This document shows, piece after piece, positions 1-11,159 of a DNA stretch of 64,000 bases. The translations under genes were made by a program, and so were the position numbers. The notes under the pieces are model-generated. The model did not search any database. It was given only the letters and a program-made list of their open reading frames with translations, and was not told the origin of the DNA. The stretch's first letter is position 1, and each line of letters begins with the position of its first letter. Location of the stretch: assembly GCA_001466705.2 (NCBI GenBank), contig LATX02000046.1, forward strand, positions 1,116,001 to 1,180,000, in the 5' to 3' direction. The stretch comes from Moniliophthora roreri (Eukaryota; Basidiomycota; Agaricomycetes; Agaricales; Marasmiaceae).

Positions 1-1360
1 TTGCTTGCGGACAGCCGAGTCGTTACGAGCTCGTTATGGAGTGCGTTGGCAACGAGGAAATTGGGTGCAAGATGATCAAAGTCGTTTCTAGGATACATCT
101 CGACACTTTCTGCATCGTCGTCAGCCTCGTCACGGTCGCTCTCAACACCAGACGTACTTTGACCAAGATAAATTACTGCCTATGTAGTATCATTGGAGTA
201 GATGGGAAATGTGTTCTAGGATATCGCAGACGGTGGTGGTAGCAGTGAGAGAAGGAAGAATGGGTTTTTGAATGCCCATCGAGCCCCTTTCTACTCCACC
301 TACAGTACGTACTATCGCTCTGCCTGGATGTCGTGCACGGACCACCTCATTGCTTCTCGTGCTGGGATTGGCTGCTGCGCTACCAATCCATTGGGTTCCT
401 ATTCCGGATGTTCAGTGTGCACGACCGTCATCAACACTTTTCTATTGAAGGTATGTCGGATTGTTTTGAAGATTTAGTTGCTTCCGTACTGACTCAATAT
501 CTCTAGGTACTGCTCGAGGCGATCATACGGAAGGTCATTAATGTCGTAAATTGGTGATTTGGGAGATTATGAGAAGTCAGATCAATTGTCCATCAGTAAA
601 GAATAAGTACAGTTTTTATAGTAGATTTTGTATTTTATGTATGAAATATGTATGTGAGTTGGTAATTTATATGAGACGAAACCAAGAGACGAAACATGTG
701 AGAGTAATATGAGAAAAAGGCCGAAACGAGTCCGAGGATGCAAAAACACTATTTCACGACAATTAAGTTATTCGTTATTCGTGCGCTTTTCTGACGCCCT
801 GCCATACACATCCCTCCAGCTGCGACAATGTCGATAAACGCTGCGAGCTGTCTGGTTCGTCATGGCTTCGTGCTTCGTTTAGACTCGGGATACTAGGTCC
901 GAAGCCTCGTCTCGACTGTTCCAAGTCGTTATCTACCGGGGTGGTACGTTGCCACCTAGGCTCCCATATAGTTCTGTGCTAACTGTTTTGACTCAGTGCT
1001 ACTGCTTCGTCGGTTCATAGATATTGATCATGGATATTGATTCTGTTCTAGGGCTGACATCATTGTATCGTATTCCAAGGCTCTCGTGTCATACATCATG
1101 GTAATACATAGTCTGTGTTATTTGACGACTCCCGCAGCATCCTCATGATCCTGTGGTACACCGTCAGTATACTAGGGAAGACCGGGAGAGCTAGCGCTCG
1201 AGCGGAGCTTAATGCACTAGCGCCAAGTTGAAGGTAGTCATAGTGTTGGTCGTAGTGGCTATACAACCCGTTTGTCCAGGGACAGGATGACCAGGACCAC
1301 CAGGATAACTTGAGCTTAATAATGAGTCTGATTTCGCTTCGTTCTGGCCCTTTCTATCAA
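1..1360. repeat. Left copy of the DUF6699-to-membrane-protein intergenic block
   Basis: This is non-coding sequence that aligns at DNA level with 16,495-17,203 plus 25,937-26,366, and more weakly with about 59,285-60,120. A shared landmark is GCTCCCATATAG near 960 and near 26,000. By alignment with the right-hand unit, base 1 lies just upstream of the start of a DUF6699 gene that would sit outside the window on the minus strand. The small open frames here have no conserved coding character between the three copies. No RNA gene is seen. Confidence 0.7.
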
Positions 1361-1524
1361 TAGGTTACAGTTTCATCTGTATTTCCAGCCTCTACGTGAA
1401 CTACAAGAAGCCGTTTCTACAGCTTGTATCGCCGCCTGTTAAACCACGCGAACATCGTACGGATATACAGTATATGGGACCTCATTGTGCTTCCTCACAA
1501 TAACACTGATCAGACGAATAGACA

Positions 1525-2195
1525 TCAGTCCAGGTTCACGACAAGACTGCAGAAAATGAAACTCACGACATTGCAGTCTCGATGTTGGAATGATGTACGC
1601 GCACTCCCAAGCTTGGCCTGCACAAACCGTTAGTCAGACCCTTGGAATCAGGCGTCAAAACAGAAAGACAAACCTCGACCTCGGTCTGAAGCTCCCTTAG
1701 TCCGAGCCAACACCCGTCAGCCTCCTGAACTACCCTCCATCTGAATATGGTCCAAGCAAAAACATTAAATCGTGCTGGTTCTTCACGATTCTTGAGAGCA
1801 ACAAGGCGGGCATCAAGTCTAATAAAGAGTATATCAGATATGGAAAATGAGAAACGAAAGGATACTCACATTCGCAACCGCCCCTTGAATTCTTCCTTAT
1901 AATCCTTCAACAGGTTCTTCCTCACGCTTGAGTTCTCCCTGATTAGCTGCTCGATACGCTTGGTTATTTCTTGCAATGCGTCGACACTTTGAACGGGGAA
2001 TCGCCAGTCAAAGACACGCAGCAAGAGGTGGTACAGAATAGTTATGACGAAGAGAGTTATAAGAAGGGGGATTGGCAGAAAGGAATAATCGCTGTTGAGC
2101 GCAGATCTCAGAGTAGCGTTGGATGGATTAGACGCGAAGGACGTGTTTGGGAGAACGGTGCTGGGTGGAAGAGAAACGGTCGAAAGAGGTGCCAT
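1525..2195 (-). CDS. Small single-pass membrane protein, subtype 1 (left unit), 3 exons
   Basis: I do not recognise the family. Proposed exons are 2195-1870, 1818-1674 and 1617-1525 (introns of 51 and 56 bp, GT..AG), giving 187 residues. A Ser/Thr/Pro-rich N-terminus is followed by one hydrophobic segment at about residues 41-59 and the motif FDWRFPVQ (62-69). A helical stretch ending ENSS comes next, and after the first intron there is a W..F.W...Q.AD.C core. Splice sites were chosen because the same phases recover the same motifs in the three paralogs at 3,797, 60,543 and 63,034. It is transcribed away from the subtype 2 gene at 3,797, as in the right-hand pair. The third exon is the least certain part; it is supported by AKLG, matching VKLG in the paralog. 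Function is unknown. Confidence 0.72.
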
Positions 2196-3796
2196 GGTAT
2201 TGGATGTAGCGTCTGTATAGCAAAAGTTGATTCAGTTGACTAGTTTCGAAGCCTGATGGACTCACCAAGAGATAAATTCGCGGTATATCAATGAAAATTG
2301 AGCACCTTTAGAGGCTGATTCCACAAGATGTAACTTTGAGCTGCTGGCGTCGCTGGTCTGACGAGGTCTACACCTTTTGTCTCGGCATGGATTACCAATC
2401 ACGACACCGACGGTTCCATTTTCAGGCCCGTCACCGAAGAGTTGCCAATGCTGTGGCCAGATGCGTGGCCTGCCCAACCATACAGCTCTATATCCCTTAT
2501 TGCTGCTCATCATTCAGAAGCTCGCTCCCAACAGATCTGGTAGGATCCAACAAAGCATGAACGATGATCCTGTGCAGCAATCTGCTCAACCCTGTTCCTC
2601 AGAACATCCTCTCGTTCTATGTGGGAGCACAAAACACAATTCAACAAACGTTGGGTAGGCTGTGAAGTGGTTTCTAGCGTTGCATGTAGTGAGTCGGTAC
2701 TGTGGAGGCTAAGAGGTGTCAGGTTCGTTCTGATTTCGTGCAGGTAGACGACCTATACCTTCTTTCGAGGGTCCTGAAAAGTCGTATGCTAATGCGAGTA
2801 GTCACGGTATCGATGCCATTTCCGCGAGAGGGTAAGGACACGCAATGAGCCAAAGGAAGAATGGGACATATCGAGGAGCAAAAGGAACGGAAAGAGAGGT
2901 TTGGGACCACATCACTTGGCCTGACGGACTGTCAAAACATTGATAGAGTTTGATTTCATCAACTTCTCTGATCATAATTCAGTCTCTGCTTGCATGGATT
3001 TCATCCGTCTATATAATCCCAAATTGCACCGTTACACCTATGAATTTTCTCAAAACCCTAATAATACTCTACAAAACAAATTTTCGTCTTTACTCTTTGT
3101 AACTACGAACGCCAAATCAGCAATCAAAATTCCAACTCCGAAATCTACAACTCCGCCTACCATCTTCAACTCCGCAACCTTATTATAAAGTTCTGTCAGT
3201 TTGCTGTTGTTGCCATGAAACCTTGAGGTTTTCCCAATCCCTATGCTTCCCTTCCTCCACTCATCTACTCGCCCTCTGTACCCTCTCCTTGGACAAGCGT
3301 CGGACGGTCTTCATGTGAGCTACTTGACCGTTTCTAGAGCTACATCATACTGATACCTTGTTTTCCAGGTCAGCATCTTCTGTGGCCCTTCCGCAATGAT
3401 TATGTCGTCGCGAGGCCAAATCACCCCCCCCCTCGCTTCTTCTCATGGTCCATCACAATGATCAAAGTCAACAGGCGCCTTTTCTCCTCACATTGCGCAT
3501 AGCAGAAAGCCCATCGACACCTACACGTACACCTCCAGACTCTGCCCGGCCGCCGTGTATTTCTCTCAAGCTTTGTCCAATGTTTGGTCTTTTTTGACAA
3601 TGTTTTGCCTGATGGCATTCACGACACTCTTTCAAACGGGCAATTACTGGATTGGCATCCAGGTGGACAGGTGACACTTCACACGATGAAGACTTGGACA
3701 GCTCTAGCAAACCATACAAGCACAAGTCTACCTCCCAGAAAGTCAAAAAGTCTTGGACTTGAAGTCTTGCCGATCTTTTTTTAATCCTAAAACGCA
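2196..3796. other. Intergenic region between divergent membrane-protein genes
   Basis: About 1.6 kb separates the two divergent starts, so it should hold both promoters. Only short, unconserved open frames occur. A C9 run lies at 3,422-3,430. I see no RNA gene or transposon ends. Confidence 0.5.
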
Positions 3797-4411
3797 ATGC
3801 CGACTATACCCAACTCAAATGCCAACTGTAACGCCATCTCGACCGGAATGACAGAAGCTGCATTCCCCAACTCGAACCCCACTCTCCCAGCACCCCTTCT
3901 ACTCGTTCTCGGCACTATCTACTTCTTTGGTCCACCAATCTTCAACTGGCGCTTCCCGTGCCAAACATTGGAAGAACTCAACCTGCTCATCAACAAATTG
4001 GAAGCACTCATCGAGGATAATAGCTCCCTTGGGAACGATGTTCTCGGTCCCCACACAAAGGTCTTCAAATCCTCATTAGAGTCGTACGTTCTTTCCTTAA
4101 CCTCCCCACAATTGTTACCGAATCTGACATACCTACTTGTATAGACTGAACGATAAAGCATCGAAAATTGAAATCCTCAGTTATCGTGAACCAGACCGAA
4201 TGAATGTTTTCGTTTGGGTGAGATTTAGGTGGTCGTTACTCCGGGATGTGGATGAATGTTATCGGGCCCTGAGGCGCTTGAATGGAGAAGTCAAGGTGTG
4301 TTCTCTTTGCTACGTTGATGGGTTCCAGTCAGAGTGGCTCATAGGTATGTGGTACAGGCGAGGATTCATGATACTTGGAACCCCGGAGTTGCCACAGAGG
4401 ACTGGGTATAG
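3797..4411 (+). CDS. Small single-pass membrane protein, subtype 2 (left unit), 3 exons
   Basis: This is a paralog of the gene at 63,034, with which it shares the N-terminus MP..PNSNANCN. Proposed exons are 3797-4083, 4145-4295 and 4358-4411, giving 163 residues. There is one hydrophobic segment at about residues 31-48, then PPIFNWRFPCQ (46-56), a predicted helix ending in DNSS, and a second exon with W.RFRWSLLRDVDECY. The third exon begins ARIHD, against AKIHD in the right-hand copy, which fixes the last acceptor. The first intron starts GTACGT at 4084 and ends TATAG at 4144. Placement of the conserved motif next to the membrane segment suggests a membrane-anchored helical protein, but topology and function are unknown. 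No inactivating change is seen. Confidence 0.78.
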
Positions 4412-5515
4412 TGAACATTAGTATCACTTGATATTACTGGGTTCAGACGTTTGATGTTACCTTGCAAATGCTATCAAAGAAGTCACGAATATCTATCTCG
4501 CTATCGATGTACATTGCTATCTTCACTGCTATCACTTTTAAGTGTCAGTTGTTATGTATGTAACCAAAAGATATCATCTCTTGTGTATTCTCCTGGATAT
4601 TGCTACTGTGAAGACTACAAGTTATACTCCATCCCGTGAGACTAAATCCAAGCTGTTAATGGTCATAACCATTTTCTTGCTCGTGACGCTACTGAGCTCT
4701 TTACGAGGTCTATTCAGTGCTACTCTGAGAACCGCGTCGTAGATCTGGTTTCGTTATGCTATCAGCTCATATTCTGATGTGCCTAGTGACTTCGAGGTGA
4801 GCCTGCGTTTCCGCTCGCCAACGTATCGTCTGCTTACTACGCGTGCTAGGCCGAACATATCCTCAAAGCCAAATACGAAAGGCAGGTCTGCGGTCTTTCG
4901 GCGCAGAGTTTCCAGGGAGATTTCGTAGGCTCGGAACAGCTCTAGCCCGGTAAGCATGTCTAATCGATACCTTCGATTATCCAAATACTCAAAAATTAAC
5001 TTAGTCTTTCTTTTATCCACGCTGAGAGCACTGGAGATCATATCCTTAGATTTTTCCCGGAGCTCGGCCTTCTAGAAATGATGTTGGAATGTCGCTTTCA
5101 TCACCACTGTTTGCGCTCGGTCTTCGTGAATATCCAATCGGGAGGGTGGACTTGACTTTTCGCGTTTGGTATAGTTGCAGGAAAAGGGAATGGCGGTACG
5201 AGTGATGCAAGAAACGGCTGCGGTGATTGGATACAATAATCAGTATATTCGTCTGCACGTTGTATTTGAATCCGGTGAACTGACGCTATTTTTCTTTCCA
5301 AATCTCTGATATCTCCTCGAATACATATTCGTCAGGAAGTCAGATTGATCGAATAGCTAGTGCAGCGGATTTCAGCATTGGAGTGTTAAGTACACGGAAA
5401 TACATGAAAAACTATGTGCTACAAGGGAAAAAGTTGTATCATGAGCTACAAGACGGCCGGAAAGCGACAAGAAAACACGGCGAAAGCAGTATAAAGGACG
5501 CGGCAAGTACAAGTC
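4412..5515. other. Intergenic region with one unsupported 95-codon frame
   Basis: About 4,640-4,745 aligns with 15,640-15,705, so part is another piece of the duplicated host sequence. A 95-codon minus-strand frame (4,754-5,041) has a plausible amino-acid mix but no recognisable domain and no second copy to test it. From 5,313 the sequence matches 55,463 onward, marking the 3' flank shared by the kinase-like gene copies. Nothing else is supported. Confidence 0.4.
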
Positions 5516-7310
5516 CTACGTGAAATTCGGCAAAGTCATCGTGTGCCAAACCGTACTCTTCTCTTCAAACCTCGTCTTATCCCATTCATTTCTACCCTTT
5601 TCGTCATCCGCAGCCAAATCCTCTAGGTATCGCGACCGACCAAAATCAATCAGCCTAAACCGTTTGTCCTTCTCGCTCCTCTCCATAGGATAATCTGCAT
5701 GGTCTCCTCGCCGCATCAGGATGTTACGAGGGAAGAAGGAACCATGTGTCCAGCCGTGATGATGAAAGCGGAAGAGCAGAGCGGCACATTCATGTCTGAA
5801 ACGAGTATCAGTAAGACGATCGATATGGTCAATCGAGAAAGTACGCACCTATCATCGAGATTCAGCTTCTCCGGGTTGATAGGATCGCCGCAGTCTTCCA
5901 GAAGCAGCAGCGGGCTAAAGTACATCTCCTTCTCTTCACTGCCGCTGTCCTCATCGTTCATAGCTCCTTCAACAAACACTTCCCCATCATGCTCTCTAGC
6001 CTTCTTCCGACCGACAACCCTTTTTGTAAAACCCATAAAACGCCGGAGTAATTGCTCCACACGGTGTTGGATCGTGTAATGGGTAGCATAAGTTATACCC
6101 ACTCCAATGCTCTGCGAAGCTCCTCGGAAACCTTTCATAGTTCGTCGCCTCCCTCGCAAGATGCCCATCACCAGGAATACTGATTTTCGCTGTTATCCCA
6201 ACTTTCATTGTTGGTGGTAGACGTTGCTCCCCAAATAAAGCGTGTAGGTTGTCTATCGAGGGGGCAGGGATATTGGGTTTGTGAGGGTCAAGGGAAGGTG
6301 TGAATAGGTGCTGACGGCCATGAATCGGGCATGCTGGATGGCATGCTGGATCTCCAGGAAGTACCCAGGGTATGGAAGAGACGTGTATAGTGTGTACTAT
6401 ACCGGCGTAGTAAATTGTAGCACGATAACGATCTGGCACTGCAGGGTTTACTGGTGCTTCAAAGGTACTGCCGATTTCTACCGTGTTGGTTTCACTATCA
6501 ACGTCCATAGCCGAGCTCCGACGACGTTCGAGTTCCTCTTCTTCCTTCTTCCGTAACTCTTCGCCAGGACCAAGAACCATGATTCGGTCTCCTTCAAACT
6601 TCTGTTTCATTGACTTGGTAACGTCCTCACTGTACACCCATTCCTTCTTTTTGCCTCTGTCCCTCGCTTCCTGGGCTTTCCGGTGGTTCTCCTTTGACAC
6701 CTCATCGAGTGAACAAGCGTGGAAGGTTGTAGTTGGAGCACCGGATATCCGGAGCGCTTCGACCCATACAGTGCCACAATTCGGTAATATGGCTGGATGA
6801 GTAGTCATAGTCGCGTTCTGCCACGTCTTGCATGTCTGCAAAGGAAGACCGCAGCTTGCTATTCGAGCAGGCTCGGGGTCGAGGTAGTCCGGTGCAGCTG
6901 GGGCAGGTGTTGGCGGAGAGGAAGCAGGTGCAGTTGACGCCGTAGTCAACACTGGATCCAATTGGGCTTCCAATTCTGCAAGGTAGGCTCGTAGCTGCTC
7001 ATCGTCCATCTCCGGAAGCACCACGTTGTCCCCAGGATCGGGATCGTCAACTACCCTAGCTGATTCGGCACGCAAAGCCTGCTTCGGACTAGACTCTACG
7101 TTCTTCTGTTCAACCCAAACCTGCTTTGCTTTTACTTCGACGCACGCATAGCAGATCTTTGGATCAACGAACAACTCGCGAGGTATCTCCCATTCGGCTT
7201 CGTACACAAGCGAGTGATTTCCCTCTCCTTTCCTGTTATACTTGGAGAGAAAGAGATGGGCCTCTTCTGTTTGGACAGGTTTAGGCGGTCTCAATGGAAC
7301 CATGATACGT
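5516..7310 (-). pseudogene. Kinase-like gene, copy A (3' part), frameshifted and cut by a hAT-like element
   Basis: This is the C-terminal two thirds of an agaricomycete protein-kinase-like protein. The last exon is 5516-5795, an intron spans 5796-5848, and the main exon runs from 5849 to the hAT insertion at 7,319. Visible marks are a glycine-rich loop (GEGNHS), the family block ERFPRSFAEHWSGYN, a degenerate catalytic loop HGSFFPRNIL (Ser where active kinases have Asp) and LIDFGRS. An extra C at 6,018-6,020 (CCC against CC at 56,165) shifts the frame, so translation stops just after FYGFYKK. A 12-bp tandem duplication near 6,328-6,352 is also specific to this copy. Loss of the 5' part to the transposon and the frameshift make it a pseudogene, unless the extra C is a homopolymer error. 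Confidence 0.8.
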
Positions 7311-7318
7311 ATCAGCGG

Positions 7319-7820
7319 CAAGGGGGGGGTGGACCGTGGTTCCGGCATATACCGCCGGTTGGTTGGTTCGGTCCAGAGGTCTCTTAAAAATTTTTCCATA
7401 CCCAAAAAATTTAGGCAGTTTCCTTTGTCCTAGCTACCTATTCGGAGCAAACTAGCATAGAGAAATGTCCCCAAGAAAAAAATTTTGTCCTAATGCACAG
7501 CGCTGACCATCAACGCCATGTCGAATGACCCACTACTGGTGAGAAGAACCACTGTATATGCCATAATGTCCCATAGATTCATCGGTGCTCAACTTAGGAA
7601 CTGGATAACCTTCCCGTTATTGATGGGAAGTTCTCAACTTGCACTGCAGTATGTTGTTCTTCTCTTTTCAAGGACATAGTAATGAAGTACCACCCTTTTA
7701 GACCAGAAGAGCATGAGAGTGATGAATCAGACGAAGTAGAAGATGACGTACCAGGGGAATCCGAATGCGAAAGCGATAAATGCAACAACTGTGATTCCGG
7801 ATGATAATCAAATAAGCGGG
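7319..7820 (+). mobile_element. hAT-like element, left part, truncated at assembly gap
   Basis: This is identical to the first 502 bases of the complete element at 10,248-11,159. It starts CAAGGGGGGGG directly after the target sequence ATCAGCGG (7,311-7,318) and runs into the N at 7,821. It is almost certainly the same insertion assembled twice. Confidence 0.85.
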
Positions 7821-7821
7821 N
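7821..7821. other. Assembly join (single N)
   Basis: The left contig ends inside the hAT-like element. The right contig restarts inside the kinase-like gene at a point equivalent to about 5,742, so roughly 1.5 kb is represented twice. Confidence 0.95.
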
Positions 7822-9462
7822 ATGTGTCCAGCCGTGATGATGAAAGCGGAAGAGCAGAGTGGCACATTCATGTCTGAAACGAGTATCAGTAAGACGATCG
7901 ATATGGTCAATCGAGAAAGTATGCACCTATCATCGAGATTCAGCTTCTCTGGGTCGATAGGGTCACCGCAGTCTTCCAGAAGCAGCAGCGGGCTAAAGTA
8001 CATCTCCTTCTCTTCACTGCCGCTGTCCTCATCGTTCATAGCTCCTTCAACAAACACTTCCCCATCATGCTCTCTAGCCTTCTTCTGACCGACAACCCTT
8101 TTTGTAAAACCCATAAAACGCCGGAGTAATTGCTCCACACGGTGTTGGATCATGCAATGGGTAACACAAGTTATACCCACTCCAATGCTCTGCGAAGCTC
8201 CTCAGAAATCTTTCATAGTTCGTCACCTCCCTCGCAAGATGCCCATCACCAGGAATACTGATTTTCGCTGTTATCCCAACTTTCATTGTTGGTGGTAGAC
8301 GTTGCTCCCCAAATAAGGCATGTACGTTGTCTATCGAGGGGGCAGGGATATTGGGTTTGTGAGGGTCAAGGGAAGGTGTGAACAGGTGCTGACGGCCATG
8401 AATCAGGCATGCTGGATCTCCAGGAAGTACCCAGGGTATGGAAGAGACGTGTATAGTGTGTACTATACCGGCGTAGTAAATTGTAGCACGATAACGATCT
8501 GGCACTGCAGGGTTTACTGGTGCTTCAAAGGTACTGCCGATTTCTACCGTGTTGGTTTCACTATCAACGTCCATAGCCGAGCTCCGACGACGTTCGAGTT
8601 CCTCTTCTTCCTTCTTCCGTAACTCTTCGCCAGGACCAAGAACCATGATTCGGTCTCCTTCAAACTTCTGTTTCATTGACTCGGTAACATCCTCGCTGTA
8701 CACCCATTCCTTCTTTTCGCCTCTGTCCCTCGCTTCCTGGGCTTTCCGGCGGTTCTCCTTTGATACCTCATCGAGTGAACAAGCGTGGAAGGTTGTAGTT
8801 GGAGCACCGGATATCCGGAGCGCTTCGACCCATACAGTGCCACAATTCGGTAATATGGCTGGATGAGTAGTCGTAGTCGCGTTCTGCCACGTCTTGCATG
8901 TCTGCAGAGGAAGACCGCAGCTTGCGATTCGAGCAGGCTCGGGGTCGAGGTAGTCCGGTGCAGCTGGAGCAGGTGTTGGCGGAGAGGAAGCAGGTGCAGT
9001 TGACGCCGCAGTCACCGCTAGATCCAATTGGGCTTCCAATTCTGCAAGGTAGACTCGTGGCTGCTCATCGTCCATCTCTGGAAGCACCACGTCGTCTCCA
9101 GGATCGGGATCATCAACTACCCTAGCCGATTCGGTACGCGAAGCCTGCTTCATATTCGACTCTACGTTCTTCTGTTCAACCCAAACTTGCTTCGCTTTTG
9201 CTTCGACGAACAACTCGCGAGGTATCTCCCATTCGGCTTCGTACACAAACGAGTGATTTCCCTCTCCTTTCCTGCTATACTTGGAGAGAAAGAGATGCGC
9301 CTCTTCTGTTTGAACAGGTTTAGGCGGTCTCGATGGAATCATGATACGTATCAGCGGTATGTTGGTAGGACCTTGCCATCTTCTTTGGAGGGGTAAATGT
9401 AGCAGAGGCTTTCTGGTTCGCTGGAGCGCGAAGCCAGAAGCTCTTCTCGAGTATGATTGACT
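7822..9462 (-). pseudogene. Kinase-like gene, copy B, without the hAT insertion
   Basis: This is the same gene as copy A but a distinct sequence. It differs at scattered, mostly CpG, positions, lacks 27 bp in frame (the codons after ELFV, near 9,207) and lacks the 12-bp duplication of copy A. It keeps an empty ATCAGCGG site at 9,350-9,357 where copies A and C carry the hAT-like element. The CCC at 8,096-8,098 gives the same +1 frameshift as copy A. It ends at the N at 9,463, within the 5' half of the main exon. It is best read as the other haplotype (or a close paralog) placed between the two halves of the insertion-bearing haplotype. Confidence 0.75.
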
Positions 9463-9463
9463 N
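9463..9463. other. Assembly join (single N)
   Basis: The sequence after the N (CCTCTTCTTCCTTCTTCCGC) is equivalent to about 8,603 in copy B, so copy B and copy C overlap by roughly 0.86 kb around this join. Confidence 0.93.
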
Positions 9464-10239
9464 CCTCTTCTTCCTTCTTCCGCAAATCTTCGCCAGGACC
9501 AAGAGCCATAATTCGGTCTTCTTCAAACTTCTGTTTCATTGACTTGGTAACGTCCTCACTGTACACCCATTCCTTCTTTTTGCCTCTGTCCCTCGCTTCC
9601 TGGGCTTTCTGGTGGTTCTCCTTTGCCACCTCATCGAGTGAACGAGCGTGGAAGGTTGTAGTTGGAGCACCGGGTATCCGGAGCGCTTCGGCCCATACAG
9701 TGCCACAATTCGGTAATATGGCTGGATGAGTAGTCATAGTCGCGTTCTGCCACGTCTTGCATGTCTGCAAAGGAAGACCGCAGCTTGCTATTCGAGCAGG
9801 CTCGGGGTCGAGGTAGTCCGGTGCAGCTGGGGCAGGTGTTGGCGGAGAGGAAGCAGGTGCAGTTGACGCCGTAGTCAACACTGGATCCAATTGGGCTTCC
9901 AATTCTGCAAGGTAGGCTCGTAGCTGCTCATCGTCCATCTCCGGAAGCACCACGTTGTCCCCAGGATCGGGATCGTCAACTACCCTAGCTGATTCGGCAC
10001 GCAAAGCCTGCTTCGGACTAGACTCTACGTTCTTCTGTTCAACCCAAACCTGCTTTGCTTTTACTTCGACGCACGCATAGCAGATCTTTGGATCAACGAA
10101 CAACTCGCGAGGTATCTCCCATTCGGCTTCGTACACAAGCGAGTGATTTCCCTCTCCTTTCCTGTTATACTTGGAGAGAAAGAGATGGGCCTCTTCTGTT
10201 TGGACAGGTTTAGGCGGTCTCAATGGAACCATGATACGT

Positions 10240-10247
10240 ATCAGCGG
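10240..10247. repeat. Left target-site duplication ATCAGCGG
   Basis: This 8-bp direct repeat is matched at 11,160-11,167. A single copy is present at the empty site at 9,350-9,357. Confidence 0.9.
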
Positions 10248-11159
10248 CAAGGGGGGGGTGGACCGTGGTTCCGGCATATACCGCCGGTTGGTTGGTTCGG
10301 TCCAGAGGTCTCTTAAAAATTTTTCCATACCCAAAAAATTTAGGCAGTTTCCTTTGTCCTAGCTACCTATTCGGAGCAAACTAGCATAGAGAAATGTCCC
10401 CAAGAAAAAAATTTTGTCCTAATGCACAGCGCTGACCATCAACGCCATGTCGAATGACCCACTACTGGTGAGAAGAACCACTGTATATGCCATAATGTCC
10501 CATAGATTCATCGGTGCTCAACTTAGGAACTGGATAACCTTCCCGTTATTGATGGGAAGTTCTCAACTTGCACTGCAGTATGTTGTTCTTCTCTTTTCAA
10601 GGACATAGTAATGAAGTACCACCCTTTTAGACCAGAAGAGCATGAGAGTGATGAATCAGACGAAGTAGAAGATGACGTACCAGGGGAATCCGAATGCGAA
10701 AGCGATAAATGCAACAACTGTGATTCCGGATGATAATCAAATAAGCGGGCGACCCAGCCGGCTACGTCGAGGCCGTAATATGAGTGTGGGGTTCATATCA
10801 GTGAAACTGAGGCTGCCGTAGCGGAAAACCAGATTGTAACCTGCAAAAGCAAGGGCTGTGAAACCCGCTTTGTGAGTCAGATTCAATGTAATGGTTCAAA
10901 CACATTACTCACCCATGTGTTTCATCTAGTTCCATAACATATTCAAGGTTGAACTGGACCTGCAGGGCATGTGAGATGGTCAAAAGGCATCGTTATTGAG
11001 GAGAAAAGGTTGCAGATGCGTGGATGCAGAGCAGACTGATTATGTAATGATTACCATATATAGCAAGTCTAGCACGTAATGGTTGGTTGGTTCCCTCCAA
11101 GGTCCTCTTAGAAAAAAATCCGGCACTATATCTTAAATTTTTTTCTTGCCCCCCCCTTG
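10248..11159. mobile_element. Non-autonomous hAT-like DNA transposon, 912 bp, complete
   Basis: The ends are perfect 11-bp inverted repeats CAAGGGGGGGG / CCCCCCCCTTG, flanked by 8-bp duplications ATCAGCGG. An 8-bp target duplication with CA..G-rich ends is characteristic of hAT elements. Subterminal GGTTGGTTGGTT boxes occur near both ends, at about 10,286 and 11,081, in the same orientation. There is no transposase. The only coding-like stretch is an acidic frame on the + strand ending at 10,733 (from Met at 10,611, 40 codons, rich in E, D and S). Insertion is in the second exon of a kinase-like gene. The superfamily assignment rests on end structure only. Confidence 0.85.

Noticed and set aside
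4754..5041. 95-codon minus-strand frame as a gene
   Set aside because: No homolog in the window, no domain, no splice or promoter context; mentioned only as an unsupported frame.
5699..6079. Plus-strand open frame of 126 codons
   Set aside because: It is antisense to the kinase-like gene, repeats in every copy of that gene, and carries none of the recognisable motifs.
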